Notes under the pieces: model-generated
What the model was told of the DNA's origin: nothing
The model's database searches: none
What the model saw: the letters and a program-made list of their open reading frames with translations, nothing else
Position numbers and translations under genes: made by a program
In this document: in pieces, positions 51,285 through 59,627 of the stretch
Position numbering within the stretch: position 1 is the stretch's first letter
How the letters are laid out: each line of letters starts with the position of its first letter
Origin: CAYOSF01 sp964406605
GTDB taxonomy: Bacteria > Chloroflexota > Dehalococcoidia > DSTF01 > RBG-16-68-14
Direction: 5' to 3'
NCBI GenBank assembly: GCA_964406605.1
Contig: CAYOSF010000003.1
Coordinates: 248,001-312,000 of the forward strand
Length of the DNA: 64,000 bases

Positions 51285-51510
51285 ACAGCGACGACCAGGA
51301 CGAGTAGCGGCGAAGCCGGGCCTACAGAGAGGGGCGCACTCGGTACGGAGAGCTGCAAGCGCCCCGACGCGGCCACCGCGAACACCACCTGAGAGCTGAG
51401 TCCCGAACCTCCCCGCCCAAGGCGGGGTGCAGTAGGCGACGACGGAGGCACCCGTTAGCGGCCACAATGAGGGTCCTTCCCAGGAAGGACCGAACGAGGG
51501 TGGAACCACG
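51285..51510 (+). promoter_or_regulatory. T-box riboswitch for thrS
   Basis: Leader that reads the charging of tRNA-Thr. Stem I has the AGTA/AGAGAG region (51303-51333), and the specifier loop GAACACCACCTGAG (about 51380-51393) offers ACC, a Thr codon. The universal T-box AGGGTGGAACCACG is at 51497-51510 within the antiterminator. The whole layout precedes thrS by about 145 bases. Confidence 0.9.
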
Positions 51511-51516
51511 TGAGTA

Positions 51517-51550
51517 CGGCCTCCCGTCCCTCAGACGGGAGGCCGCTGCT
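51517..51550 (+). terminator. T-box-controlled terminator
   Basis: Perfect 12-bp stem CGGCCTCCCGTC/GACGGGAGGCCG with a five-base loop, then CTGCTATTCT. It competes with the antiterminator carrying the T-box sequence. Confidence 0.85.
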
Positions 51551-51655
51551 ATTCTGACCCGATGCGAGGGGTCGCTCTTCTCCTCTGCTCGGGCACGCGC
51601 CGTCCTTGCTGCTGTGATGAGGGCGACGCCATGACGCGGAAAGGAAGGGCCTGCC

Positions 51656-53410
51656 ATGGCCGAACCCCCGAACGAGACGGATAAGGAGGGCCGCCTCCAT
51701 CGCATGCGACACTCTGCGGCACACGTCATGGCGGAGGCGGTGCTCGAGCTGTTCCCGAGCGCCAAGCTCGCAATTGGGCCGCCCATCGAGCACGGCTTCT
51801 ACTATGACTTCGACCTCCCGAGACCGCTCACGCCTGAGGACCTGGGCGACATAGAGAAACGCATGGTCCGGAGCGTGGATGCGAACCATCCGTTCGTGCG
51901 CAGCCAGGTGGACAAGGAGGAAGCGCGCCGGATCTTCTCAGGCCAGCCCTACAAGCAGGAACTCATCGAGGGCATTGAGGGCGAGCAGGTCAGCCTCTAC
52001 CGGCACGCCGCCTTCACCGACCTGTGCGACGGCCCCCACGTTGAGCGCACCGGCCAGGTCGGCGCCTTCAAGCTCACCAACATCGCAGGAGCCTACTGGC
52101 GAGGTGACGAGCACAACCCCATGCTCCAGCGCATCTACGGTGCCCTCTTCGAGACCCCGGAGGAGCTTGCGGAGCATCTGGAGCGACTGGAAGAGGCCCA
52201 GCGTCGCGACCACCGTCGCCTGGGCCGCGAGCTGGAGCTCTTCGCCACGCACGAGCTGGTCGGCGCCGGCCTGCCGCTCTGGCTTCCAAAGGGAGCGACC
52301 GTGCGCCGGCTGCTGGAGGAGTTCATCACCGAACTGGAGCGGCAGGACGGCTACATGCACGTCTATACGCCCCACCTCGGGAAGAAGGACCTCTACGAGA
52401 AGTCCGGCCATTGGGAACACTTCAAGGACGACATGTTCCCCCCAATGCAGCCGGAACAAGAGGAGGTGGTGCTCAGGCCGATGAACTGCCCGCACCACAT
52501 CCTCGTCTACTCCTCGAAGCTGCACAGCTATCGGGATCTGCCCGTGCGCATCGCCGAGCTAGGCACCATGTACCGGTACGAGCGGTCCGGCGTGGTCGGC
52601 GGGCTCAGCCGCGTGCGCGCCATGACACTGAACGATGCGCACATCTTCTGCACGCCGGATCAGATCAACCAGGAGGTTTCCAACGTGATGCGCTTGGTCG
52701 AGCGCGCGTATGCGACTCTCCAGATCACCGACTACTCCTATCGGCTCTCTCTGCGCGATCCGGACAACAAAGAGAAGTTCGCGCCTGGCGATGCCATGTG
52801 GGAGTCGGCCGAGGAGATCCTTCGCCGGGCAATGACCGACCTCGGTCTTCCGTTCACAGAAGGCGTGGGGGAGGCTGCCTTCTACGGACCGAAGATCGAT
52901 ATCCAGTTCCGGGATCTGCTGGGCCGGGAGGAGACCGTCTCTACCATCCAGGTGGACTTCCATCTGCCCGAACGGTTTGACCTCACATACATCGGCGAGG
53001 ATGGGGAAGAACACCGGCCGGTGATCATCCACCGAGGCGTCATCAGCACCATGGAGCGCATGGTCGCCTACCTGATCGAGCTGTACGGCGGCGCCTTCCC
53101 GCTCTGGCTCGCCCCGGTGCAGGCAGTCGTCATTCCCATTGCTGACCGCCACCTGGAGTACTCGCGGAGGGTGGCGGGGGACCTGCGGGCAGAAGGATTG
53201 CGCGTCGAGGTTGACGAGCGAGGCGAGCGCATGCAGGCGAAGATCCGCGACGCCCAGCTCCAGAAGGTGCCCTACATGCTGGTCGTGGGCGACCGGGAGC
53301 AGGAAGCGGGCGCCGTGGCCGTTCGTCAGCGCTCGGGCGAAGATCTGGGGGCGGTTCCTGTCCCCCAGCTCATCGACCGCCTCAGAGACGAGGTGAGGAC
53401 CAAGAGCTAG
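51656..53410 (+). CDS. thrS: threonyl-tRNA synthetase
   Basis: 584-residue class II synthetase. Editing domain motifs 'RHSAAHVMAEAVLELFP' and 'TDLCDGPHVERTGQ' are intact; catalytic core with zinc ligands in 'RPMNCPHHILVY', motif 2 'MYRYERSGVVGGLSRVR' and motif 3 'IHRGVISTMERMVAYLIE'; C-terminal anticodon-binding domain from 'APVQAVVIPIADRHLEYS'. The N-terminal TGS domain of most bacterial ThrRS is missing: the protein begins directly at the editing domain, and no upstream frame supplies it. Controlled by the T-box leader. ATG 51656 starts the conserved region. Confidence 0.96.
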   Translation: MAEPPNETDKEGRLHRMRHSAAHVMAEAVLELFPSAKLAIGPPIEHGFYYDFDLPRPLTPEDLGDIEKRMVRSVDANHPFVRSQVDKEEARRIFSGQPYKQELIEGIEGEQVSLYRHAAFTDLCDGPHVERTGQVGAFKLTNIAGAYWRGDEHNPMLQRIYGALFETPEELAEHLERLEEAQRRDHRRLGRELELFATHELVGAGLPLWLPKGATVRRLLEEFITELERQDGYMHVYTPHLGKKDLYEKSGHWEHFKDDMFPPMQPEQEEVVLRPMNCPHHILVYSSKLHSYRDLPVRIAELGTMYRYERSGVVGGLSRVRAMTLNDAHIFCTPDQINQEVSNVMRLVERAYATLQITDYSYRLSLRDPDNKEKFAPGDAMWESAEEILRRAMTDLGLPFTEGVGEAAFYGPKIDIQFRDLLGREETVSTIQVDFHLPERFDLTYIGEDGEEHRPVIIHRGVISTMERMVAYLIELYGGAFPLWLAPVQAVVIPIADRHLEYSRRVAGDLRAEGLRVEVDERGERMQAKIRDAQLQKVPYMLVVGDREQEAGAVAVRQRSGEDLGAVPVPQLIDRLRDEVRTKS

Positions 53411-53458
53411 TGGTCCCCGGTGCCAGGCGCATGCAGGAGCTGCCTGCCCCTACGTGGC

Positions 53459-54736
53459 TCACATCAGGTAGCGCAGCCAGAGGTAGCCCATGGAGACGGT
53501 TGTCGTGCCCAGAGTGACCAGGGCGCCGTAGCGAAAGAACTCCCAGAACGGGATCCGTTCGCCGCCGCGCTCAGCCAGATTTGCCACCAAGACGTTGGCC
53601 GAGGCGGCGATGACGGTCAGGTTGCCGCCGAGGTCCGCCCCCAGCGCCAGCGACCACCACAGGACGTTGTTGTCCCCATCGTGGCCAAAGCCGGCGTTGA
53701 TCTCGCGCACTACCGGGATCATCGCCGCGGTATAGGGGATGTTGTCGACGATGCCCGACAGGAAGGCCGACACCCAGAGGATCAGGAATGCGGCCGCCGT
53801 CTCGCTTCCTTTCGTCGCATCGGCCACCCTTCCTCCGATGTTCTCCAAGATGCCCACCTTCTCCACACCGCCTACCACGATGAACAGTCCCACGAAGAAG
53901 AAGAGCGTGGACCACTCGACCTCACGCAGCACTTCGTACGGATCCTGGCGGGTGACCAGGAGCATCAGCGACGCGCCCAACAGCGCAACCGAGGCCGGCT
54001 CGTAGTCCAGGGCGCCGTGGAAGAGGAAGCCCACCAGGGTGAGCCCCATCACCGCCAGCGAGATGCGCAGCAGACGCGGGTCCGTGATCACCTCGCGCTC
54101 GTCCAGTTCCATAACGCGCGCTCGCATCTCCGGGAGCACGGCCACGCCGCGGAAGAAGAGGAGGCGGGCTGCCAGGAAGTAGAGCGCCAGGATGATGACG
54201 ATCACCGGGGTCATATTGACAATGAAGCTCGTGAACTGCAGTCCAGCGGCGCTGCCGATGAGGATGTTGGGCGGGTCGCCGATGAGGGTGGCGGCGCCCC
54301 CGATGTTGGACGCGAGCGCCTCCGAGATGAGAAACGGCACCGCGCTCACCCGAAGCGATCCTGCCACAAACAGCGTGACCGGCGCGATGAGCACCACGGT
54401 GGTGACGTTGTCCAGAAAGGCGGAGACCAACGCCGTCACCAGTGAGAGGATGATCAAGATACGCACCGGCTCGCCACGGCCCAGCTTGGCCGAGCGGATC
54501 GCGAGCCACTGGAAGATGCCCGTCTTGGCCAGCACGTTGACCATCATCATCATGCCCGCCAGCAGGAAGATGACGTTGAGGTCGATCGCCTCGAACGCCT
54601 GTTCCTGGTCGAGGACGCGGGTTCCGATCATGATGACCGCGCCCACCAGCGCTGCTGTCGTCTTGTGCACCCGCTCCGAAACGATGACGGCGTAGGTCAG
54701 GGCAAAGATGGCAGCGGCCAGCTCGGTGTCAGGCAC
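53459..54736 (-). CDS. ArsB/NhaD-type (SLC13/IT superfamily) anion permease
   Basis: 425 residues with 11-12 membrane helices. Ion-transporter superfamily signatures include 'LDNVTTVVLIAPVTLFVAG' and 'GGAATLIGDPPNILIGSAAG' in the first half, and 'SGIVDNIPYTAAMIPVVREI' with 'LALGADLGGNLTVIAASANV' in the second, two inverted-topology repeats. Family members move arsenite, Na+/H+ or dicarboxylates; the ion here is not clear. It follows the CBS protein gene by 50 bases on the same strand, which may regulate it. Confidence 0.9.
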   Translation of the reverse strand: MPDTELAAAIFALTYAVIVSERVHKTTAALVGAVIMIGTRVLDQEQAFEAIDLNVIFLLAGMMMMVNVLAKTGIFQWLAIRSAKLGRGEPVRILIILSLVTALVSAFLDNVTTVVLIAPVTLFVAGSLRVSAVPFLISEALASNIGGAATLIGDPPNILIGSAAGLQFTSFIVNMTPVIVIILALYFLAARLLFFRGVAVLPEMRARVMELDEREVITDPRLLRISLAVMGLTLVGFLFHGALDYEPASVALLGASLMLLVTRQDPYEVLREVEWSTLFFFVGLFIVVGGVEKVGILENIGGRVADATKGSETAAAFLILWVSAFLSGIVDNIPYTAAMIPVVREINAGFGHDGDNNVLWWSLALGADLGGNLTVIAASANVLVANLAERGGERIPFWEFFRYGALVTLGTTTVSMGYLWLRYLM

Positions 54737-54786
54737 CCGCTACCATCCTCGACGAGCGGTCGCTCCGTGCGCTGGACCTGAACGGT

Positions 54787-55326
54787 TCATGCCGTAGAAC
54801 CGCTCTCCTCGGCATGATGCCCTTTGAGCCAGGCTCTGATCAGGTCCAGCCGGCCCAAGTAGCCGATAGGCCGCAACGCCCCATCGACGACAGGGAGCCC
54901 GTCCAGGTCGTTGTCATGCATCTTGGCGAATGCTTCGCCGTAGGTGTCCTCCACCGTCAGGTACACCGGCTCCTGCATCAACTGGCCGGCCGAATGCGCG
55001 CGTACCATCCGCGCATACTCCGCCATGCGTTCACGGTCTAGCATCTCCGTGAGGAACTCTTCCGGCGCCACCTGGAGGAACAGCTCGTCGAGCAGAAGGC
55101 CGATGGGGATGATCCCCACCAACGTCCCGGCTGAGTTCACCACCGCCGCCGTGCGCACCCGCCGGTGGAGAGAGAGTGCCTCGGCCACCTCTCGCAGATC
55201 GTCGTCTGCGCTCACGATGCATGGTCTTTCGCCGATGCGCCGGGCGGCGCCGATGAGTGTCCCCTTGGTGAGAGTATCGTCCCCGCGGGTGCCCGGCTCC
55301 CCAGCGCCGACGTCCTTCGGCGTCAT
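54787..55326 (-). CDS. CBS-domain pair protein
   Basis: 179 residues made almost wholly of two CBS domains: 'GERPCIVSADDDLREVAEAL' to 'AGTLVGIIPIGLLLDELF', and 'LMQEPVYLTVEDTYGEAFAK' to 'LRPIGYLGRLDLIRAWL'. Such pairs bind adenine nucleotides or Mg and regulate partner proteins. GGAGTGGAGG precedes the ATG. It is upstream of the anion permease on the same strand, so a regulatory partnership is likely but unproven. Confidence 0.88.
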   Translation of the reverse strand: MTPKDVGAGEPGTRGDDTLTKGTLIGAARRIGERPCIVSADDDLREVAEALSLHRRVRTAAVVNSAGTLVGIIPIGLLLDELFLQVAPEEFLTEMLDRERMAEYARMVRAHSAGQLMQEPVYLTVEDTYGEAFAKMHDNDLDGLPVVDGALRPIGYLGRLDLIRAWLKGHHAEESGSTA

Positions 55327-55509
55327 GACACCTCCACTCCTCGCTGAGCGATGGCCGCCTGGGGCGCATCTGCTGCGGGCGATTATATCTCACCAAGGCT
55401 GTGCGCGCATCGAGCATCGGATCGCTGAGATCGAGTCCTAGCCGGTTTCCGCGGAGTACTTGCCGCGCCCAAGCCCTCATGCTACCTTCCTTCACGCGAG
55501 AACGACGTT

Positions 55510-57045
55510 GTGTTCAAGAAGATCCTTATCGCCAACCGAGGTGAGATCGCTCTCCGGGTGATGCGTGCCTGCCGCGAGTTGGGCATCGCCACGGTTGCCG
55601 TCTACTCCGATGCCGACCGGGGGGCGCTCCACGTGCGCTACGCGGATGAGGCCTACCTGCTGGGGCCCGGACCGCCGCGCGAAAGCTATCTCAGCATTCC
55701 TAAGCTGATCAAGGTGGCCAGGCGGGCGAAGGCAGACGCGATCCACCCCGGCTACGGGTTCCTCGCGGAGAACACGGAGTTCGCCGAAGCCTGCGGCAAG
55801 GCACGCAAGGTCTTCATCGGGCCGCCGCCAAACGTGATGCGCCTGCTGGGCGACAAGGTGGCCGCCCGCCGGTGCATGCGAGAGGCGGGCGTGCCCGTGG
55901 GTCCCGGTACGGAGAGCGAGGTGGACGCGGAAGAGGCAGCGAAGGTGGCGAGGGAGATCGGCTACCCGGTGCTGATCAAGGCGGCAGCCGGGGGTGGTGG
56001 CAAGGGCATTCGCCTCGTGTCAGACCCTTCGGAGCTGGAGTCGGCCGCGCGGGTGGCCGCCAGCGAAGCCGCTTCCGCCTTCGGCCACGGCGGGATCTAC
56101 GTGGAGAAGTTCCTCAATCCGGTGCGGCACGTTGAGGTGCAGGTGATGGCGGATAACCACGGCAACGTCGTCGCCTTGGGAGAGCGCGAGTGCTCCATTC
56201 AGCGTCGTCACCAGAAGCTGGTTGAGGAATCACCCTCAGTCGCCGTCGATACGGAACTGCGCGAGCGAATGTGGGGGGCCGCGGTTGCCGCGGCCAAGGC
56301 ATCCGGGTACCAAAACGCCGGCACAGTGGAGTTTCTCTTGACGCCGGACGGAGACTTCTATTTCCTGGAGGTGAACACCCGCCTCCAGGTGGAGCACCCG
56401 GTAACCGAGATGGTCACGGGCCTTGATCTGGTGGCCGACCAGATCGCCGTGGCGGCAGGCGAGCCGCTTCCTTACGGCCAGGACGAGATCCGGCCTCAGG
56501 GCCATGCTATTGAGTGCCGGATCTCGGCGGAGGACCCCTACAACGGCTTCATCCCCTCGCTCGGCCGTGTGGACTGGGTGGAGGAGCCGGCCGGACCCGG
56601 CGTGCGCGTCGATAGCTCTCTCGTGAGCGGCATCGAGGTCCCGTACCACTACGATCCCATGCTCGCCAAGGTGATTTGCTGGGGATCAACTCGCGAGGTG
56701 GCGATCCAGCGCATGCTGCGTGCGCTGCGGGAATACGTCGTCGTGGGTATCCAAACCAACATCCCCTTCCACCTCCAGCTCCTCCAGGACCGCCGTTTTG
56801 TGGCGGGCCAGTTCCACACGAGCTTCCTTGATGAGGAGTTCAGCATGGCTTCGCCCGACGGCCACCCGGACGAGGAGACGGCGTTGCTGGTGGCGGCGGT
56901 CCTCTCACATCTGAAGAAGCGCCAGCCGATTGCGCCGGAGTCGGCGCCCGGCGGCGTTAGTGACTGGCGGATAGCCGGACGTGCGCGGCTCCTCGAGGGC
57001 CGCAGCTCGATGCAGAGACGAGGATGGCGTCAACCTACCGACTGA
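55510..57045 (+). CDS. accC: biotin carboxylase subunit of an acyl-CoA carboxylase
   Basis: 511 residues. Carboxylates biotin with bicarbonate and ATP. N-terminal 'FKKILIANRGEIALRVMRAC', ATP-grasp loop 'IKAAAGGGGKGIRLV', 'GERECSIQRRHQKLVEESPS', catalytic 'FLEVNTRLQVEHPVTEMVTG' and 'PYHYDPMLAKVICWG'. The GTG 55510 starts the conserved N-terminus. The C-terminus is about 45 residues longer than a typical AccC, and its last 22 bases overlap the biotin carrier gene. No carboxyltransferase gene is in the window, so the acyl-CoA (acetyl, propionyl or other) is not settled. Confidence 0.95.
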   Translation: MFKKILIANRGEIALRVMRACRELGIATVAVYSDADRGALHVRYADEAYLLGPGPPRESYLSIPKLIKVARRAKADAIHPGYGFLAENTEFAEACGKARKVFIGPPPNVMRLLGDKVAARRCMREAGVPVGPGTESEVDAEEAAKVAREIGYPVLIKAAAGGGGKGIRLVSDPSELESAARVAASEAASAFGHGGIYVEKFLNPVRHVEVQVMADNHGNVVALGERECSIQRRHQKLVEESPSVAVDTELRERMWGAAVAAAKASGYQNAGTVEFLLTPDGDFYFLEVNTRLQVEHPVTEMVTGLDLVADQIAVAAGEPLPYGQDEIRPQGHAIECRISAEDPYNGFIPSLGRVDWVEEPAGPGVRVDSSLVSGIEVPYHYDPMLAKVICWGSTREVAIQRMLRALREYVVVGIQTNIPFHLQLLQDRRFVAGQFHTSFLDEEFSMASPDGHPDEETALLVAAVLSHLKKRQPIAPESAPGGVSDWRIAGRARLLEGRSSMQRRGWRQPTD

Positions 57046-57542
57046 AGCTGGGGGAAGAGGAACGCGAGCTGGAGGTCGAGGAATCCGGCGACGGGTTTCG
57101 CGTGCGCCTGGGCAAGAAGTGGCATCCGGTCGAGCTGGAACGAGTCGGCGAGACCGCTCGCTATTCCCTGTTGCTCGACCACCACCCCTACGACGTCTTC
57201 GCGGAAGAGGGACCCCAGGGCTACCACATCGTGATCGGATCGCGGCTCTTTGCCGTCAACGTGCTGGGTCCCGTGCGCGGTCGGAGAGCCGAAGGACCGG
57301 TGGAACGAGAGGCGCCGACGGACGCCGGAGAATGGGTGCTCACCTCGCCCATGACAGGCATCGTGCAGGAGGTGCTCGTCAAGCCCGGCGACGAGGTGGA
57401 AGCCGGTCAGGTGGTGATGGTCATTGAGGCGATGAAGATGCAGAATGACCTCCACGCGCGCCGGGCCGGTACCGTGAAAGCGGTGTACGCTTCGGCGGGG
57501 CAGCGCGTGGAACAGGGGGCTCCTCTGCTTGTGCTGCTCTAG
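57024..57542 (+). CDS. accB: biotin carboxyl carrier protein
   Basis: 172 residues. The C-terminal biotinyl domain has the target lysine in 'VMVIEAMKMQNDLHA' with the usual 'SPMTGIVQEVLVKPGDEVEA' before it. The N-terminal 90 residues form a beta-rich domain resembling the part between carboxylase and carrier domains in long-chain or propionyl-type alpha subunits, which suggests a gene split. ATG 57024 overlaps accC, so the two are coupled. Confidence 0.93.
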   Translation: MASTYRLKLGEEERELEVEESGDGFRVRLGKKWHPVELERVGETARYSLLLDHHPYDVFAEEGPQGYHIVIGSRLFAVNVLGPVRGRRAEGPVEREAPTDAGEWVLTSPMTGIVQEVLVKPGDEVEAGQVVMVIEAMKMQNDLHARRAGTVKAVYASAGQRVEQGAPLLVLL

Positions 57543-57552
57543 CTCAAGCCCG

Positions 57553-57582
57553 TTGACGCGGTCGCGCTGCATTCGCTATAGT
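57553..57582 (+). promoter_or_regulatory. promoter of infC-rpmI-rplT
   Basis: -35 TTGACG (57553-57558), 18-base spacer, -10 TATAGT (57577-57582). Transcription would begin near 57589, just before GGAGGAATG. Confidence 0.72.
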
Positions 57583-57631
57583 TGGGGCCTGGAGGAATGA
57601 CAACGCAGCGGTTCGACGCGAGGACCCGAGC

Positions 57632-58207
57632 ATAGCCCGCGAGATTCGCAGGAACGAGCGCATTCGCGCCCACGAAGTCCTCGTCATTGGTGAGAACGGG
57701 GAGCGCTTGGGCGTTTTGCCGCTCGCCGAGGCACTGAGCGCCGCCCGCGAGCGCGATCTTGACCTCGTCGAAGTCGCTCCGAACGCGGTACCGCCTGTCT
57801 GCCGCTTCCTTGATTACGGCAAGTACAAGTACGATCAGGCGAAGCGCGAGCGAGGCGCAAGTAAACAACAGCACCACGGGGAGCTCCGTGAAGTGCGGTT
57901 CAAGGTCAAGATCGGTGAGAATGACATGAGTCTCAAGGTGCGGCGCGCGGAGGGGTTCCTGCGGGCCGGTGACAAAGTGAAGATGTCCGTCATGTTCCGG
58001 GGAAGAGAGATCACGCATCCGGAGATCGGTCGGACACTCCTGGAACGCGTGCACGAGCAGTTGAGCGAAGTAGCGGTGATCGAGAAGCCGCCCACCATGG
58101 AGGGCCGCTTCATGAACATGATCCTGGGGCCCGTGTCCACGCGAGGGGCACGACAGCCGGGAGAGCCCGCGCCCCAGAGCACGGCCAAGACGGCCCCGGA
58201 GCGATAG
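57632..58207 (+). CDS. infC: translation initiation factor IF-3 (non-standard start codon)
   Basis: About 191 residues. Prevents premature subunit joining and checks start codons. The N-domain begins 'AREIRRNERIRAHEVLVIGE' and 'GERLGVLPLAEALSAARE', and the C-domain has 'EVRFKVKIGENDMSLKVRRA' and 'MSVMFRGREITHPEIGRTLL'. No ATG, GTG or TTG exists in frame upstream of the conserved residues. The candidates are ATA 57632 (GAGGA seven bases upstream) and ATT 57644. Rare start codons in infC are known to let IF-3 repress itself. A 12-codon mini-frame from ATG 57597 ends in a TAG that overlaps the ATA. C-terminal extension of about 15 residues. Confidence 0.92.
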   Translation: MAREIRRNERIRAHEVLVIGENGERLGVLPLAEALSAARERDLDLVEVAPNAVPPVCRFLDYGKYKYDQAKRERGASKQQHHGELREVRFKVKIGENDMSLKVRRAEGFLRAGDKVKMSVMFRGREITHPEIGRTLLERVHEQLSEVAVIEKPPTMEGRFMNMILGPVSTRGARQPGEPAPQSTAKTAPER

Positions 58208-58208
58208 C

Positions 58209-58409
58209 GTGCCAAAACAGAAGACGCACAAAGGCGCCCAGGCCCGCATCGGCATCAGCGGACGGGGGAAGCTCCTCCGCCGCAAGAGCCATGTGAACAA
58301 CTACCGCCGCAAGAAGCACCGCCGGACGAAGGGGCAGTTCGACGAGATGATGGTGGTGCATCCCTCCGTGCGTCGGCGCCTTCGGCGTCTTCTGCCCCAC
58401 GCTGGCTGA
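58209..58409 (+). CDS. rpmI: large ribosomal subunit protein bL35
   Basis: 66 residues, basic: 'PKQKTHKGAQARIGISGRGK' and 'RRKSHVNNYRRKKHRRTKGQ', the normal L35 pattern. GTG start one base after the infC stop, so translation is probably coupled. Middle gene of the conserved infC-rpmI-rplT operon. Confidence 0.95.
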   Translation: MPKQKTHKGAQARIGISGRGKLLRRKSHVNNYRRKKHRRTKGQFDEMMVVHPSVRRRLRRLLPHAG

Positions 58410-58421
58410 GGAAGATCGACG

Positions 58422-58784
58422 ATGAGCAGAGTGAAACGAGGCGTCACGGGCCACCGGCGCCACAAGAAGATCCTCAAGATGGCCAAGGGCCACCGGGGGC
58501 TCCGGCATAAGATCTTCCGCCGGGCCAACGAATCGGTGCTCCATGCTCTGGACTACGCCTACCGAGACCGGCGTGATCGCAAGGGTCAGTTCCGCCGCCT
58601 CTGGATCATGCGGATCAACGCGGCGGCCCGCCAGCAGGACATGACCTACGGTCAGCTCATCCATGGGCTCGCCAAGGCCGAGATAGACGTTGATCGCAAG
58701 CTATTGGCGGACCTGGCGGTGCGAGATCCCACCGCGTTTGCGGCGGTTGCCGCTCAGGCGAAGGCCGCTCTGGCGGCGAACTGA
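58422..58784 (+). CDS. rplT: large ribosomal subunit protein bL20
   Basis: 120 residues: 'SRVKRGVTGHRRHKKILKMA', 'YRDRRDRKGQFRRLWIMRIN', 'RKLLADLAVRDPTAFAAVAA'. Binds 23S rRNA early in assembly and in known cases represses this operon. It lies twelve bases after rpmI. ATG is preceded by GGAAGA. Confidence 0.96.
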   Translation: MSRVKRGVTGHRRHKKILKMAKGHRGLRHKIFRRANESVLHALDYAYRDRRDRKGQFRRLWIMRINAAARQQDMTYGQLIHGLAKAEIDVDRKLLADLAVRDPTAFAAVAAQAKAALAAN

Positions 58785-58844
58785 GCAACCAGCAGAACCT
58801 CACAGGCAGGAGCCGGAAGCGACGCGGGCCGTGCGCGGGTGCGG

Positions 58845-59591
58845 CTAGGACTCTGGATGGGCGCCTGATCCCAGCGTTGTCTGGGTAGCAGGCAGGCCGG
58901 CCCGTCCGTCCCGTATTGCCGAGAGCAAAGCCAGGCTGTCGCTGATCACGCCGGTCACGCCCCAGGTCAGTACCTGGCGGGCCGCAGCGGATGTTTCGAC
59001 CGCCCAGGTGATGATCTCTCGCACTCCGGAGCCCTTGAGCTCCGAGACGATGCTTTCGGTGAGGATGCGGCTGTCGATCGACACCGCCGGAATCTCCTTC
59101 CGATCGAGCCGTGGCCGGAGCAGGGCTAACCGCTCGAGGTCGCCGACCGTGTAGAAGAGCGGCACCTTGGGGAGCATGTCGCGAAGGCGGTCCAGGTGCG
59201 GCCAACCGCCGCAGAAAGCGACCGCTTCTCTCATGGCCGCCCGCTCGACGGCGACGGCCACGGCCTCAGCTAGGCGGTCCTCCCCGCCCTTCAGGTCCAC
59301 GAGAATCCTCCCCCGACCGGCTGCCGCCGCGAGGAGGTCACCGAAGTTCAGACGCGGCGTCCATCCGGGCCTGAGCGACCAGCGCTCCCACAGAACGGGA
59401 AGCGGTCCGGCCGTCTTGTCGTGGCGGACCTCAAGCCGCCCGCGATGGAGCCACACGTCGGCCTCCGCGTAGTCCACACCGGCCTCAAACGCTTCCCTTA
59501 GCTTCGAGAGGTCGTTGCCGGCTCGGTGCGCAATCGTGAGGGATCGTCTAGGCGGCAGGGATTCCTGCATGATGGCTGTGCTCTGGGACAC
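58845..59591 (-). CDS. glycerophosphodiester phosphodiesterase-like protein
   Basis: 248 residues of the PLC-like TIM barrel. 'LTIAHRAGNDLSKLREAFEA' gives the first catalytic His; 'ADYAEADVW'-type 'GVDYAEADVWLHRGRLEVRH' supplies the metal-binding acidic pair and the second His ('VRHDKTAG'). The barrel continues with 'GRILVDLKGG' and 'REIITWAVETSAAARQVLTW'. No signal peptide, so probably cytoplasmic. GPDP hydrolysis is the family activity; the true substrate is not shown. The start may be ATG 59570. Confidence 0.85.
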   Translation of the reverse strand: MSQSTAIMQESLPPRRSLTIAHRAGNDLSKLREAFEAGVDYAEADVWLHRGRLEVRHDKTAGPLPVLWERWSLRPGWTPRLNFGDLLAAAAGRGRILVDLKGGEDRLAEAVAVAVERAAMREAVAFCGGWPHLDRLRDMLPKVPLFYTVGDLERLALLRPRLDRKEIPAVSIDSRILTESIVSELKGSGVREIITWAVETSAAARQVLTWGVTGVISDSLALLSAIRDGRAGLPATQTTLGSGAHPES

Positions 59592-59627
59592 CGCGCCGCT
59601 CGACAGATGCGTGCCGGCGCGATGGCG

